Positions 7,397 to 13,416 of a stretch of 13,416 nt of DNA are shown piece by piece. The stretch lies in contig JBDTYT010000042.1 of assembly GCA_040005555.1 (NCBI GenBank), forward strand, positions 1 to 13,416. Direction: 5' to 3'. The position numbers were made by a program, and so were the translations under genes. This stretch comes from JBDTYT01 sp040005555 (lineage in GTDB: Bacteria; Actinomycetota; UBA4738; HRBIN12). Within the stretch, counting starts at the first letter, position 1. Every line of letters begins with the position of its first letter. The notes beneath the pieces were generated by a model. It had not been told where the DNA came from and did not search any database. It saw only the letters and a list, made by a program, of their open reading frames with translations.

Positions 7397-8112
7397 GTCG
7401 CGGCCCGCGACCCCAGCCGGGCGACCCTGTCGAGATAGCCGTCGAGCAGCTGCCACGACGTTGCCTTGCTCTGTTGCGCGCGGCGGTTCGTCTCCTCGAG
7501 CAGCGCGTCCGGGTCGACCCCTTCGGCGTCAAGCTCGTGGCGATAGGTGCGGACCCAGTCGTCCATGATCTCGGGCGTGACCTCGGGATGGAATTGCAGG
7601 CCGAGGTTGCGACCCGTCACGAAGGCCTGCGTGCCCAAGTCGGTCTCGGCGATCACGGTTGAATCGGGCGGCGCGGTGATCACGTCGAAGTGCCATTGGA
7701 ACCACGGGCCCTCGGGAACCAGGTCGGGGTCGCGTGTTCGCACGGGGAGCCAGCCGATCTCGGATCCGTCGCCGCGGTGCACCTCGCCCCCCGTCACCCT
7801 GGCCAGCATCTGGCCGCCGAAGCACAGGCCGAGGATCGGGACGTCCGCGTCGAGCGCCCGTCGCATCAGTGCCCCCTCGCGCTTCACGAATCCGTGGGAG
7901 TCGTCGTAGGCCGCGAACTCCGAGCCGAGCGAGACGATCAGGTCGTACCGACTCGGATCGACCTGGACGTCCTCGAGGTCGATACGGAGCACCTCCATCT
8001 CCGCGCCGTGTCCCTTCAGCCACTCGATCACGTGACCCGGGGGGGTGGGCTCCTCGTGCTGCAGGACCAAGGCTCGGAGCGCACCGGGCTCGCCGGCCCC
8101 CCGCGCCGTCAC
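7393..8112 (-). CDS. Class I glutamine amidotransferase-fold hydrolase
   Basis: A 239-residue class I glutamine amidotransferase (GATase1) domain protein standing alone. The nucleophile elbow is GLCFGGQ (Cys97) and the partner His/Glu are in LQFHPEV (His175, Glu177), so the triad is complete. The family cleaves gamma-glutamyl amides, usually glutamine, often for a synthase partner. No synthase domain or synthase gene is nearby. Between two aminotransferases and a gamma-glutamyl ligase, it may instead hydrolyse a gamma-glutamyl intermediate, the job done by PuuD in E. coli. PuuD itself belongs to a related but distinct branch (peptidase C26), so this is inference. The GTG start at 8112 overlaps the AT2 stop by GTGA and has GGGAG (8120-8124) seven bases upstream. 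It is second in the operon. Confidence 0.9.
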   Translation of the reverse strand: MTARGAGEPGALRALVLQHEEPTPPGHVIEWLKGHGAEMEVLRIDLEDVQVDPSRYDLIVSLGSEFAAYDDSHGFVKREGALMRRALDADVPILGLCFGGQMLARVTGGEVHRGDGSEIGWLPVRTRDPDLVPEGPWFQWHFDVITAPPDSTVIAETDLGTQAFVTGRNLGLQFHPEVTPEIMDDWVRTYRHELDAEGVDPDALLEETNRRAQQSKATSWQLLDGYLDRVARLGSRAAT

Positions 8113-9488
8113 CGCTCGGCTCCCGAGGGCGCCGCAAGGGCGGCCAGCTCGCGGTCCACGCTGTCGGCGACGTGCCGCACCGTGTCGACGAAACGGGACA
8201 TCATCTCGGCCAGCTCGTCATCCGTCGCGGTGAAGGCGGGCGCGAAGAGCGTCTGGTCCCCGGCGTACCCATCGCGCGTGGGCTGTGTCGACAGGACGAT
8301 CAGCTCGCGCTCGAAGGCGGCCTCGTCGATCTTCGCCCCCACGCGGAGCTCGTAGGGCAGGAACGAATCGCCGTCACGAGGGTCGACGAAGGACACGCCC
8401 AGCAGGTATCCGTGCCCGCGCACCTCGCGAACCATCGGGATGTCCTGGAGAGCGGACGTGAGCTCCTCGAGCAGCTTCGTCCCGCGGTCGTGCACGCGGT
8501 CGACCAAGCCCTCCGAGCGCATGGCCTCCAGCACTGCGAGACCGACACCGCACGCGAGGGGCGCGCCGTCCCACGTGTGGCCGAGAGTGAAGCGCCTCGA
8601 GCCGCGCGCGACGGCTTCGTAGACATGGTCGCGCACCAAGACAGCCCCGATGGCAACGTACCCCGCGCCCAGACCCTTCGCCGTGGCGATGATGTCGGGC
8701 GCGCAGTCGGTGCCGGCTCCGGCGAACCAGCGCCCGGTTCGGCCGACGCCGGTGACCACCTCGTCGAACAGGACGAGGAAGCCGTGCCGGTCACGCCGCT
8801 CGGCGAGGCCCTTCCAGAAGCGCGGTGGCGGGGTGTATCCGGGCAGGGCCGCGGCGCTGATCGGCTCGCAGAAGAACGCCGATACCGTTCCCGGGCCGGC
8901 CTCCTCGAGCGCTTGGTCGAGGGCCGCGAGTGCCGCATCACCGCTGGGGTCGAACCGCCACGTGCTCGGCGGGATGTGAAGGTGATGGGGGAAGTACGGG
9001 CCGAACGGTCCCTGCAGACCCGGACGGCCGGTCAATGCCAACGTCTCCATCGTGGGACCGTGGTACGCCTGCGCGGGTGAGATCACCTGCCACCGATCCG
9101 GCTCGCCGCGCTCCACGTGGTAGCTGCGCGCCATCTGCACGGCCATCTCGTTCGCGTCCGACCCGCTCGTGACGAAGCGAACGCGCGTGAAGCCCTCGGG
9201 CGCGACCTCGACGAGCTCCTTCGCGAGTTGCTCCTGTGCGGGATTCGTGAGCCGTTCGTTGTGGACGAACGCGAGTCGCTCGGCCTGGGCCTTCGCGGCG
9301 GCGATGATGTCTCGCCGGCCGTGCCCGAGGGTCGCGGCCATCGAGCCGCCGCTCATCGCGTCGAGGTACCGGCGCCCCTCGGCGTCCTCCACCCAGACAC
9401 CGTCGCCGCGGACGATGAGCGGATAGCGACGATCGAGCTCGAGCGGGAGCACGCGGGTCGAGCCACTGTCGATCACCGACCGGGCCAC
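8109..9488 (-). CDS. AT2: class III PLP aminotransferase
   Basis: A 459-residue class III aminotransferase, first gene of the operon 9488-4743. It has the same motif set as AT1: TSGSDANE (107-114), AYHGPTME, FDEVVTGVGRTG (241-252, Asp242), the lysine in TAKGLGAG (Lys271) and GHTWDGAPL. It is a close paralogue of AT1; even the DNA is locally identical (23 bases at 8956-8978 and 6867-6889, coding for HIPPSTWR). A longer frame reaches a TTG at 9551, but GTG 9488 has GGAGG (9495-9499) six bases upstream and gives the expected N-terminus. The two paralogues may act on different steps (diamine and GABA-like acid) or may form a mixed dimer; the sequence does not decide. Divergent from GS2, with 212 bases between. 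Confidence 0.92.
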   Translation of the reverse strand: MARSVIDSGSTRVLPLELDRRYPLIVRGDGVWVEDAEGRRYLDAMSGGSMAATLGHGRRDIIAAAKAQAERLAFVHNERLTNPAQEQLAKELVEVAPEGFTRVRFVTSGSDANEMAVQMARSYHVERGEPDRWQVISPAQAYHGPTMETLALTGRPGLQGPFGPYFPHHLHIPPSTWRFDPSGDAALAALDQALEEAGPGTVSAFFCEPISAAALPGYTPPPRFWKGLAERRDRHGFLVLFDEVVTGVGRTGRWFAGAGTDCAPDIIATAKGLGAGYVAIGAVLVRDHVYEAVARGSRRFTLGHTWDGAPLACGVGLAVLEAMRSEGLVDRVHDRGTKLLEELTSALQDIPMVREVRGHGYLLGVSFVDPRDGDSFLPYELRVGAKIDEAAFERELIVLSTQPTRDGYAGDQTLFAPAFTATDDELAEMMSRFVDTVRHVADSVDRELAALAAPSGAER

Positions 9489-9630
9489 CGTGGCCCTCCC
9501 TTCCGATCTCGGCGCGAGACCATCTTCGCGCAGGAGGCGGGTCGCAGCCAACCGGAGATTACCTCCAGTTCCGCGTCTCTACGAACGGCCGCAAAGCGAC
9601 GATGCGTCCATCCTGCGGGTTCGCTATCCT
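9489..9630. promoter_or_regulatory. Divergent control region between AT2 operon and GS2
   Basis: The two start codons are 212 bases apart and divergent, so both promoters should lie here. Going right, TATCCT at 9625-9630 is a possible -10 box with no clear -35. Going left, TAATCT (minus strand, 9561-9556) is a weak -10 candidate, within a small inverted repeat GGAG-N5-CTCC (9554-9566). A leftward hairpin (9521-9505, seven pairs with one G-U, loop CGC) sits just before the AT2 ribosome binding site at 9499-9495. Confidence 0.35.
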
Positions 9631-9686
9631 GCTGCCCCTTCTCGCTTCCGAGGGGGGAGGCAGCCCGGCGAGGACCCTGTGAGGGT
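9631..9686 (+). promoter_or_regulatory. Two hairpins in the leader of GS2
   Basis: Hairpin A pairs 9631-9644 with 9649-9664 around the loop CTTC: 14 pairs (two of them G-U) with a two-base bulge at 9657-9658. Hairpin B pairs ACCCT (9674-9678) with AGGGT (9682-9686) around GTG. Three bases after B comes the GS2 ribosome binding site GGAGG at 9690-9694. There is no T run, so this is not an ordinary terminator. Placement suggests an RNA leader that could affect GS2 expression. I do not recognise a known riboswitch. Confidence 0.45.
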
Positions 9687-9689
9687 TTC

Positions 9690-9694
9690 GGAGG
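9690..9694 (+). promoter_or_regulatory. Ribosome binding site of GS2
   Basis: GGAGG, six bases before GTG 9701. It settles the use of a GTG start. Confidence 0.7.
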
Positions 9695-9700
9695 TGTGTC

Positions 9701-11026
9701 GTGGACGGTGTGGACAAGATCCTCGACGGATGGCAGAAGGACGGCATCGAGTGGGTCCGGTTCGAGCTGCCGGACATGCACGGCACCTCGCGATCCAAGA
9801 CGATCCCGATCCGACACGCGTCCGGATACGCGGCGCGGGGCCTCAACATGTACGGCGGGACGAGCGTCCTCGACAGCAACTCGGACGTCGTCGGGGGCAC
9901 GCTCTACCACGAGGAGCGCAAGTACTCCGATCAGCTGCTGTTCCCGGACCCGGAAACGGCCGCGGTGGTTCCGTGGGCCGACCGCACCGCCCGGTTCATC
10001 TGCGACGCGAGGTGGCCCGAGGGCACGACCCTCGATGCCACGCCTCGGCAGGTATATCGGAGGGTGCTCGACCGGTGCCGGGCGATGGGCTACGAGCCGG
10101 TCATCGGCTTCGAGTACGAGTTCTATCTGCTGGATCCGCAGACGCGGGAACCGCTGTTCAGCGGCTATCACATCTTCAACACGCTTCGGAACTCCTACGT
10201 ACCCACGATCGGTCACATCCTCGAGCTGATGCCGCAGATGGGGGTCAACATCATCACCTCGAACTGCGAGTACGCGGGATCGCAATGGGAGATCAACTTC
10301 GCGCCCGGCCAAGGACTCGCCGGGCCTGACCTCGCGTTCACCTTCAAGAACGGCGTGAAGGAGATCGCTCGGAACGACGGCTACCTCGCGACGTTCATGA
10401 GCAAGCCGATCGCGGACTCCGCCGGCAGCGGTTGCCACACGCATATCTCGCTCGTCGATGCCAAGAGCGGAGACAACGCGTTCGGGGACGCCGCCGACGC
10501 GCAGGGCATCAACGACGTCTGCCGGTCCTTCATCGCCGGTCAGCTGCGCTACGCGAAGGCCGTCGACGCGCTCATCGCGCCGACGGTGAACTGTCATCGC
10601 CGTCGCAGGAGGCACACCTTTAGTCCAACCAACATCTCCTGGGGTCTCGAGGACCGGTCGGCGCTCGTGCGCGTGAAGGCGGGGACCCCGGAGTCGACCC
10701 ACACAGAGAACCGCGGCCCGTCGGCGCTCTCGAACCCCTACCTCGTCGGCGCGGCGCTCCTATCCGCCGGCCTCGCGGGGATCGAGCAGGGCCTCACGCC
10801 TTCCCCGCCGTCGAAGGACGTTCCGGCCGAGGAGGACCCCTCGCTCGAGCCGCTCCCCTCGTCGTTGCCGGAAGCGCTCGGTGAGCTGGCGGGCGAGCCG
10901 GCGACGAAAGAGTTCTTCGGTGAGGAGTTCCTGAAGGTCTACACGACGATGCGGGCTCACGAGCTCTCGCGGTACGCCGACTGGGTCACGGACTGGGAGC
11001 GCCAGGAGTACATCGAGCTGTTCTGA
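9701..11026 (+). CDS. GS2: divergent glutamine synthetase-like ligase
   Basis: A 441-residue glutamine synthetase superfamily protein. It keeps the metal-site EYE (138-140), the EINFAPG strand (197-203), GCHTHISL (244-251) in place of GxVHxS, NISWGLEDRSALVRV (311-325) and HTENRGPSALSNPYL (334-348). Where GS1 has NSYKRLVPG it has NCHRRRRRHTF (297-307), with five Arg in a row, so the glutamate/nucleotide side of the site is remodelled. The tail RAHEL...VTDWERQEY matches GS1. The family ligates glutamate to ammonia or an amine with ATP. This one is probably an amine-specific or otherwise specialised ligase, substrate unknown. The GTG start is supported by GGAGG six bases upstream and follows a structured leader. 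It is convergent with the amidohydrolase, 12 bases apart, and divergent from the AT2 operon. Confidence 0.92.
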   Translation: MDGVDKILDGWQKDGIEWVRFELPDMHGTSRSKTIPIRHASGYAARGLNMYGGTSVLDSNSDVVGGTLYHEERKYSDQLLFPDPETAAVVPWADRTARFICDARWPEGTTLDATPRQVYRRVLDRCRAMGYEPVIGFEYEFYLLDPQTREPLFSGYHIFNTLRNSYVPTIGHILELMPQMGVNIITSNCEYAGSQWEINFAPGQGLAGPDLAFTFKNGVKEIARNDGYLATFMSKPIADSAGSGCHTHISLVDAKSGDNAFGDAADAQGINDVCRSFIAGQLRYAKAVDALIAPTVNCHRRRRRHTFSPTNISWGLEDRSALVRVKAGTPESTHTENRGPSALSNPYLVGAALLSAGLAGIEQGLTPSPPSKDVPAEEDPSLEPLPSSLPEALGELAGEPATKEFFGEEFLKVYTTMRAHELSRYADWVTDWERQEYIELF

Positions 11027-11038
11027 AGCGACGCGCTG

Positions 11039-12175
11039 TTACGGCAGCGGGTAGATCCTCGATGCGTTGCCCCGGGCGATGCCCTCGGCGATCCGCCCGG
11101 CCGTGACCGTGTCGCAGTGGTCGGCGTCGACCCACCGTCCGAGGACCTCGACGAGCGCACGTCGGAAGAGCATGGCTCCGAGGTGGTATTGCTCGGGCAG
11201 GCCGAACGCGTCGGACGAGTACAGGAGCTTCGAGAACGGCGCGACCTCCATCGCCTCCGCGAGCAGGCCCGCCGAGCTCGGCCCGTGGTAATGCAGCGCC
11301 GACCCCACGTCGAAGTACACGTTCCCGAACACCGAGGCGAGGTACGCGGCATCGCGATGGAACGGGTAGCAGTGCAGGAACACCACGTTCACCTCGAGCC
11401 GGTCGAACGCGCGGATCAACCCCGTGAGGAGCGTCGGGTTCGAACGGTGCAGTTCCAGGTCCGCGTCTCCCCACCCGCTGTGGAACTGGATCGGGAAGCC
11501 CCGTTCGCGCGCGAGCCGCGCGCCCGACCAGATGCCGAAGCGGAGCAACACGGGATCCGCGATCCGGGCCCGTCCCGATGCGGCCGCTTCCAGGAACGGC
11601 CCGGCGGCCCGCGCGACCTCGGCGTCACCGGGCGCCTCCGCGTCGAACGCGAACCCACCTCGGTACGCGACGATCGTCTTGAGCCCGACCGCGTGCTTCG
11701 TAGCCTCCTCGAGGGCATCTCGGAACGCGGCCGGGTATCCGGCAGCATCGACGCCCGATGCTGCGACGGCTTCCGCGACACTCTCCAGGCGCACGATCTC
11801 GTGGACGGGGACGGCGGCCAGGTCACCCATCGACGCCAGGTCGTGGAGCTCGGAGGAGCGGTAGCCGGTGTCGAGGAGCAGGGCGCCCAGCCCGGCCTCT
11901 GACAGGAGCGAGCGGGCCACCTTCTCCGCTCCGAGCTCTGCCCGGCGGGCGATGTAATCCTCGGGCGAAGCGAACGGCTCGAGACCCAGCACCGGTGCAC
12001 ACCAGCGCCGGACGCTCAGGCCGAGCGGGGAGTCGAATCGGCTCGTCCCCGCGGGTGGTGGGTCGTAGCTCTCGCTGATGAGGCGCTCGAACCCGGCGAG
12101 ATCGAGGTCCGCCTTCACCACACCGTGACAGTGGTGGTCGATCAGCCGGAGAACTTCCACCTCATCCGCGAGCAC
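11039..12175 (-). CDS. Metal-dependent amidohydrolase (amidohydrolase 2 / FluG N-terminal type)
   Basis: A 378-residue TIM-barrel amidohydrolase. The expected metal ligands are visible: HCH in DHHCHG (His15, His17), His232 in IQFHSGWGD, His268 in FLHCYPFH, and Asp322 in LLYSSDAFG; Lys166 in GLKTIVAYRGG is also family-typical. The superfamily hydrolyses C-N bonds or decarboxylates small acids. Homologues form the N-terminal half of fungal FluG, whose C-terminal half is GS-like. Here a GS-like gene (GS3) is divergently adjacent, so a role in cleaving a gamma-glutamyl or related amide is plausible but inferred. The frame stays open far upstream. I start at GTG 12175 (GGAGG about ten bases before) because the extension to ATG 12250 has no ribosome binding site and contains a TTA codon, rare in such genomes. 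The start is uncertain. Confidence 0.88.
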   Translation of the reverse strand: MLADEVEVLRLIDHHCHGVVKADLDLAGFERLISESYDPPPAGTSRFDSPLGLSVRRWCAPVLGLEPFASPEDYIARRAELGAEKVARSLLSEAGLGALLLDTGYRSSELHDLASMGDLAAVPVHEIVRLESVAEAVAASGVDAAGYPAAFRDALEEATKHAVGLKTIVAYRGGFAFDAEAPGDAEVARAAGPFLEAAASGRARIADPVLLRFGIWSGARLARERGFPIQFHSGWGDADLELHRSNPTLLTGLIRAFDRLEVNVVFLHCYPFHRDAAYLASVFGNVYFDVGSALHYHGPSSAGLLAEAMEVAPFSKLLYSSDAFGLPEQYHLGAMLFRRALVEVLGRWVDADHCDTVTAGRIAEGIARGNASRIYPLP

Positions 12176-12328
12176 CGCGTATCCGCCTCCCTCGAGCCCG
12201 AACGCCGCCGAGCATAATCCTTGTCCGTCGGACGCCCACGCCGCGGGCATCGCATGATCCGGCCCGTGGATGGCATGATGGCCTCCGGTCGGGGGCAGCA
12301 GGCGGATCCGGCGCGAGGAGGTGCACAG
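12176..12328. promoter_or_regulatory. Divergent control region between amidohydrolase and GS3
   Basis: About 150 bases separate the chosen starts. A patch of lower GC at 12211-12220 holds CATAAT (12213-12218), close to a -10 box for GS3; the minus strand reads GATTAT there. GCATGAT occurs twice in direct orientation at 12252-12258 and 12273-12279, 21 bases apart, so on one face of the helix, a possible operator. GATCCGGC is repeated at 12256-12263 and 12305-12312. GAGGAGG (12315-12321) is the GS3 ribosome binding site. Confidence 0.35.
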
Positions 12329-13416
12329 GTGGAGGAACAGACCACGGAAGCTCGAGACTCGATCGCCCGGCGCGCGAAGAAGGCGAGGAAGCTGACCGAG
12401 TCGCTCTCGGCTCAGGGGATCCGTGCCGTCGCGCTCAGCCAGGTCGAGAACTCCGGCGTCACGCGGGTGAAGACCGTCCCCGTGCCCGTCTTGGAGCGGG
12501 CGGTGAAGTACGGGATCGGCATGTCGCCGGTCTTCGAGGTCTTCATGGTGAACGACTCCATCACCTCCAGCGACGAGGTGAGCGGTCCGGTCGGCGACCT
12601 GCGGCTCATGCCCGATCCGTGGGCGTTGAAGGTGCTCGCCGCGCAGCCCGGGTGGGCCTGGGCTCCCGTCGACAAACACACACAGGAGGGCGAGGTCTAC
12701 GCGGGCTGCCAGCGCTCGTTCGCCAAGCGCCAAGCCGCTCGGGCGGCCGATGCGGGGATCGAGCTGCGGATGGCGTTCGAGCTGGAATGGTTCCAAGCCG
12801 CCACCGACTCCGACATCGAGCACCCGATCCATACGGGTCCGGCGTACGGGCTGCCCGTCCTGGCGACGATCTCGGACTACGCCCGAGACCTGATCGCCGC
12901 GCTCGAGGACGAGGGCGTGGCGGTCGATCAGTTCCATCCCGAGTACGCGATGGGCCAGTTGGAGGTCTCCGTGGCGCCATCCGATCCCGTCGCCGCGGCC
13001 GACACGAGCGTGCTCGTCCGCCAGACGATCCGAGCGCTCGCGGCGACGCACGGGATGCGGGCCTCCTTCTCCCCGGCGGTCATCGCGGGCCACGTGGGCA
13101 ACGGCGGACACGTGCACTTCAGCCTGTGGCGCGACGGGACGAACCTGTTCGCCGGCGGCACCGGTCCGTACGGGATGACCGAGACCGGCGAGGCGTTCGT
13201 CGCAGGCGTGCTCGCGGAGTTGCCCGCGCTCGTGGCCATCGGCTCCCCGAGCGTTCCGAGCTACCTCCGGCTGATCCCCTCGCACTGGGCCGGAGCGTTC
13301 GCGTGCTGGGGGCGTGAGAATCGGGAGGCGGCGATCCGATTCGTGACCGGGATGGTTGGGGCGCGCGAGACCGCCGCCAACACCGAGGTGAAGTGCTTCG
13401 ACCTGAGCGCGAACCC
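12329..13416 (+). CDS. GS3: glutamine synthetase-like ligase, 3' end outside window
   Basis: The first 362 residues of a third glutamine synthetase superfamily protein, cut by the window edge just before the expected NPYL motif. Domains seen: an N-terminal basic helix (about 8-25), a beta-grasp part with NSGVTRVKTVPV (41-52) and GMSPVFEVF (64-72), the metal-site ELE (151-153), QLEVSVAP (210-217), GNGGHVHFSLW (257-267), and SYLRLIPSHWAGAFACWGRE (311-330) followed by NREAAIRF. The last block differs from GS1 and GS2 and is typical of the non-housekeeping GS-like group found beside amidohydrolases. It probably makes a gamma-glutamyl amide with ATP, substrate unknown. GTG 12329 is chosen because GAGGAGG lies seven bases upstream. 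In-frame ATG codons at 12275 and 12278 would add up to 18 residues without a clear ribosome binding site. Divergent from the amidohydrolase. Confidence 0.9.
   Translation, partial: MEEQTTEARDSIARRAKKARKLTESLSAQGIRAVALSQVENSGVTRVKTVPVPVLERAVKYGIGMSPVFEVFMVNDSITSSDEVSGPVGDLRLMPDPWALKVLAAQPGWAWAPVDKHTQEGEVYAGCQRSFAKRQAARAADAGIELRMAFELEWFQAATDSDIEHPIHTGPAYGLPVLATISDYARDLIAALEDEGVAVDQFHPEYAMGQLEVSVAPSDPVAAADTSVLVRQTIRALAATHGMRASFSPAVIAGHVGNGGHVHFSLWRDGTNLFAGGTGPYGMTETGEAFVAGVLAELPALVAIGSPSVPSYLRLIPSHWAGAFACWGRENREAAIRFVTGMVGARETAANTEVKCFDLSAN

Noticed and set aside
6188..7438. A 416-codon plus-strand frame opposite AT1, and a similar one at 7734-9080 opposite the amidotransferase and AT2.
   Set aside because: Both are antisense to genes with full catalytic motifs and show no domain of their own.
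7397..7456. Longer N-terminus for AT1 from ATG 7456.
   Set aside because: It would overlap the amidotransferase by 64 bases, adds residues that do not match AT2, and breaks the GTGA pattern seen at the other junctions.
9473..10702. A 409-codon minus-strand frame opposite GS2.
   Set aside because: GS2 has complete family motifs and a good ribosome binding site; the antisense frame shows no domain and also covers the GS2 leader.
12176..13285. Upstream extension of the amidohydrolase frame to 13285 (748 codons in total).
   Set aside because: The extension is antisense to GS3, which has complete family motifs, and has the look of shadow coding. The recognisable amidohydrolase begins just after 12175.

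Overview
The window reads as chromosomal DNA of a high-GC actinobacterium. The evidence is the strong G/C bias at third codon positions, frequent GTG starts behind AGGAGG-type ribosome binding sites, a DivIVA-domain coiled-coil protein, and glutamine synthetase (GS)-like enzymes of the kind actinobacteria keep in multiple copies. I cannot name a genus.

Layout. 1-53: 3' part of a tRNA-Glu(CTC), cut by the window edge. 134-1448 (-): a class III aminotransferase gene broken by a single-base frameshift near 527-529. 1682-2095 (-): a small basic protein made of five 14-15-residue repeats followed by one membrane helix. 2392-3213 (-): a DivIVA-domain protein. From 3297 to the right edge almost every gene encodes an enzyme of amine or gamma-glutamyl metabolism. 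These are an aldehyde dehydrogenase (+, 3297-4742) and a four-gene minus-strand operon running 9488 to 4743 (aminotransferase AT2, class I glutamine amidotransferase, aminotransferase AT1, GS-like GS1). They are followed by a divergent GS-like gene GS2 (+, 9701-11026), a metal-dependent amidohydrolase (-, 11039-12175) and a third GS-like gene GS3 (+, from 12329, running off the window).

How the genes may work together (inference). In the Puu pathway of E. coli, and in the Streptomyces GlnA3/GlnA4 routes, a GS-like ligase attaches glutamate to an amine through a gamma-glutamyl bond. The free end is then converted to an aldehyde and to an acid, and a glutamine amidotransferase-fold hydrolase releases glutamate. 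This window supplies ligases, aminotransferases, an aldehyde dehydrogenase and an amidotransferase-fold protein in that order of need. No transporter, amine oxidase or regulator is visible. The amidohydrolase beside GS3 recalls the two halves of fungal FluG (amidohydrolase plus GS). Substrates cannot be read from the sequence.

The most notable signals are: three mutually divergent GS-like genes; identical 4-base GTGA stop/start overlaps at all three operon junctions; two closely related aminotransferases flanking the amidotransferase; two consecutive hairpins in the leader of GS2; and the repeat-built membrane protein next to the DivIVA-like gene.
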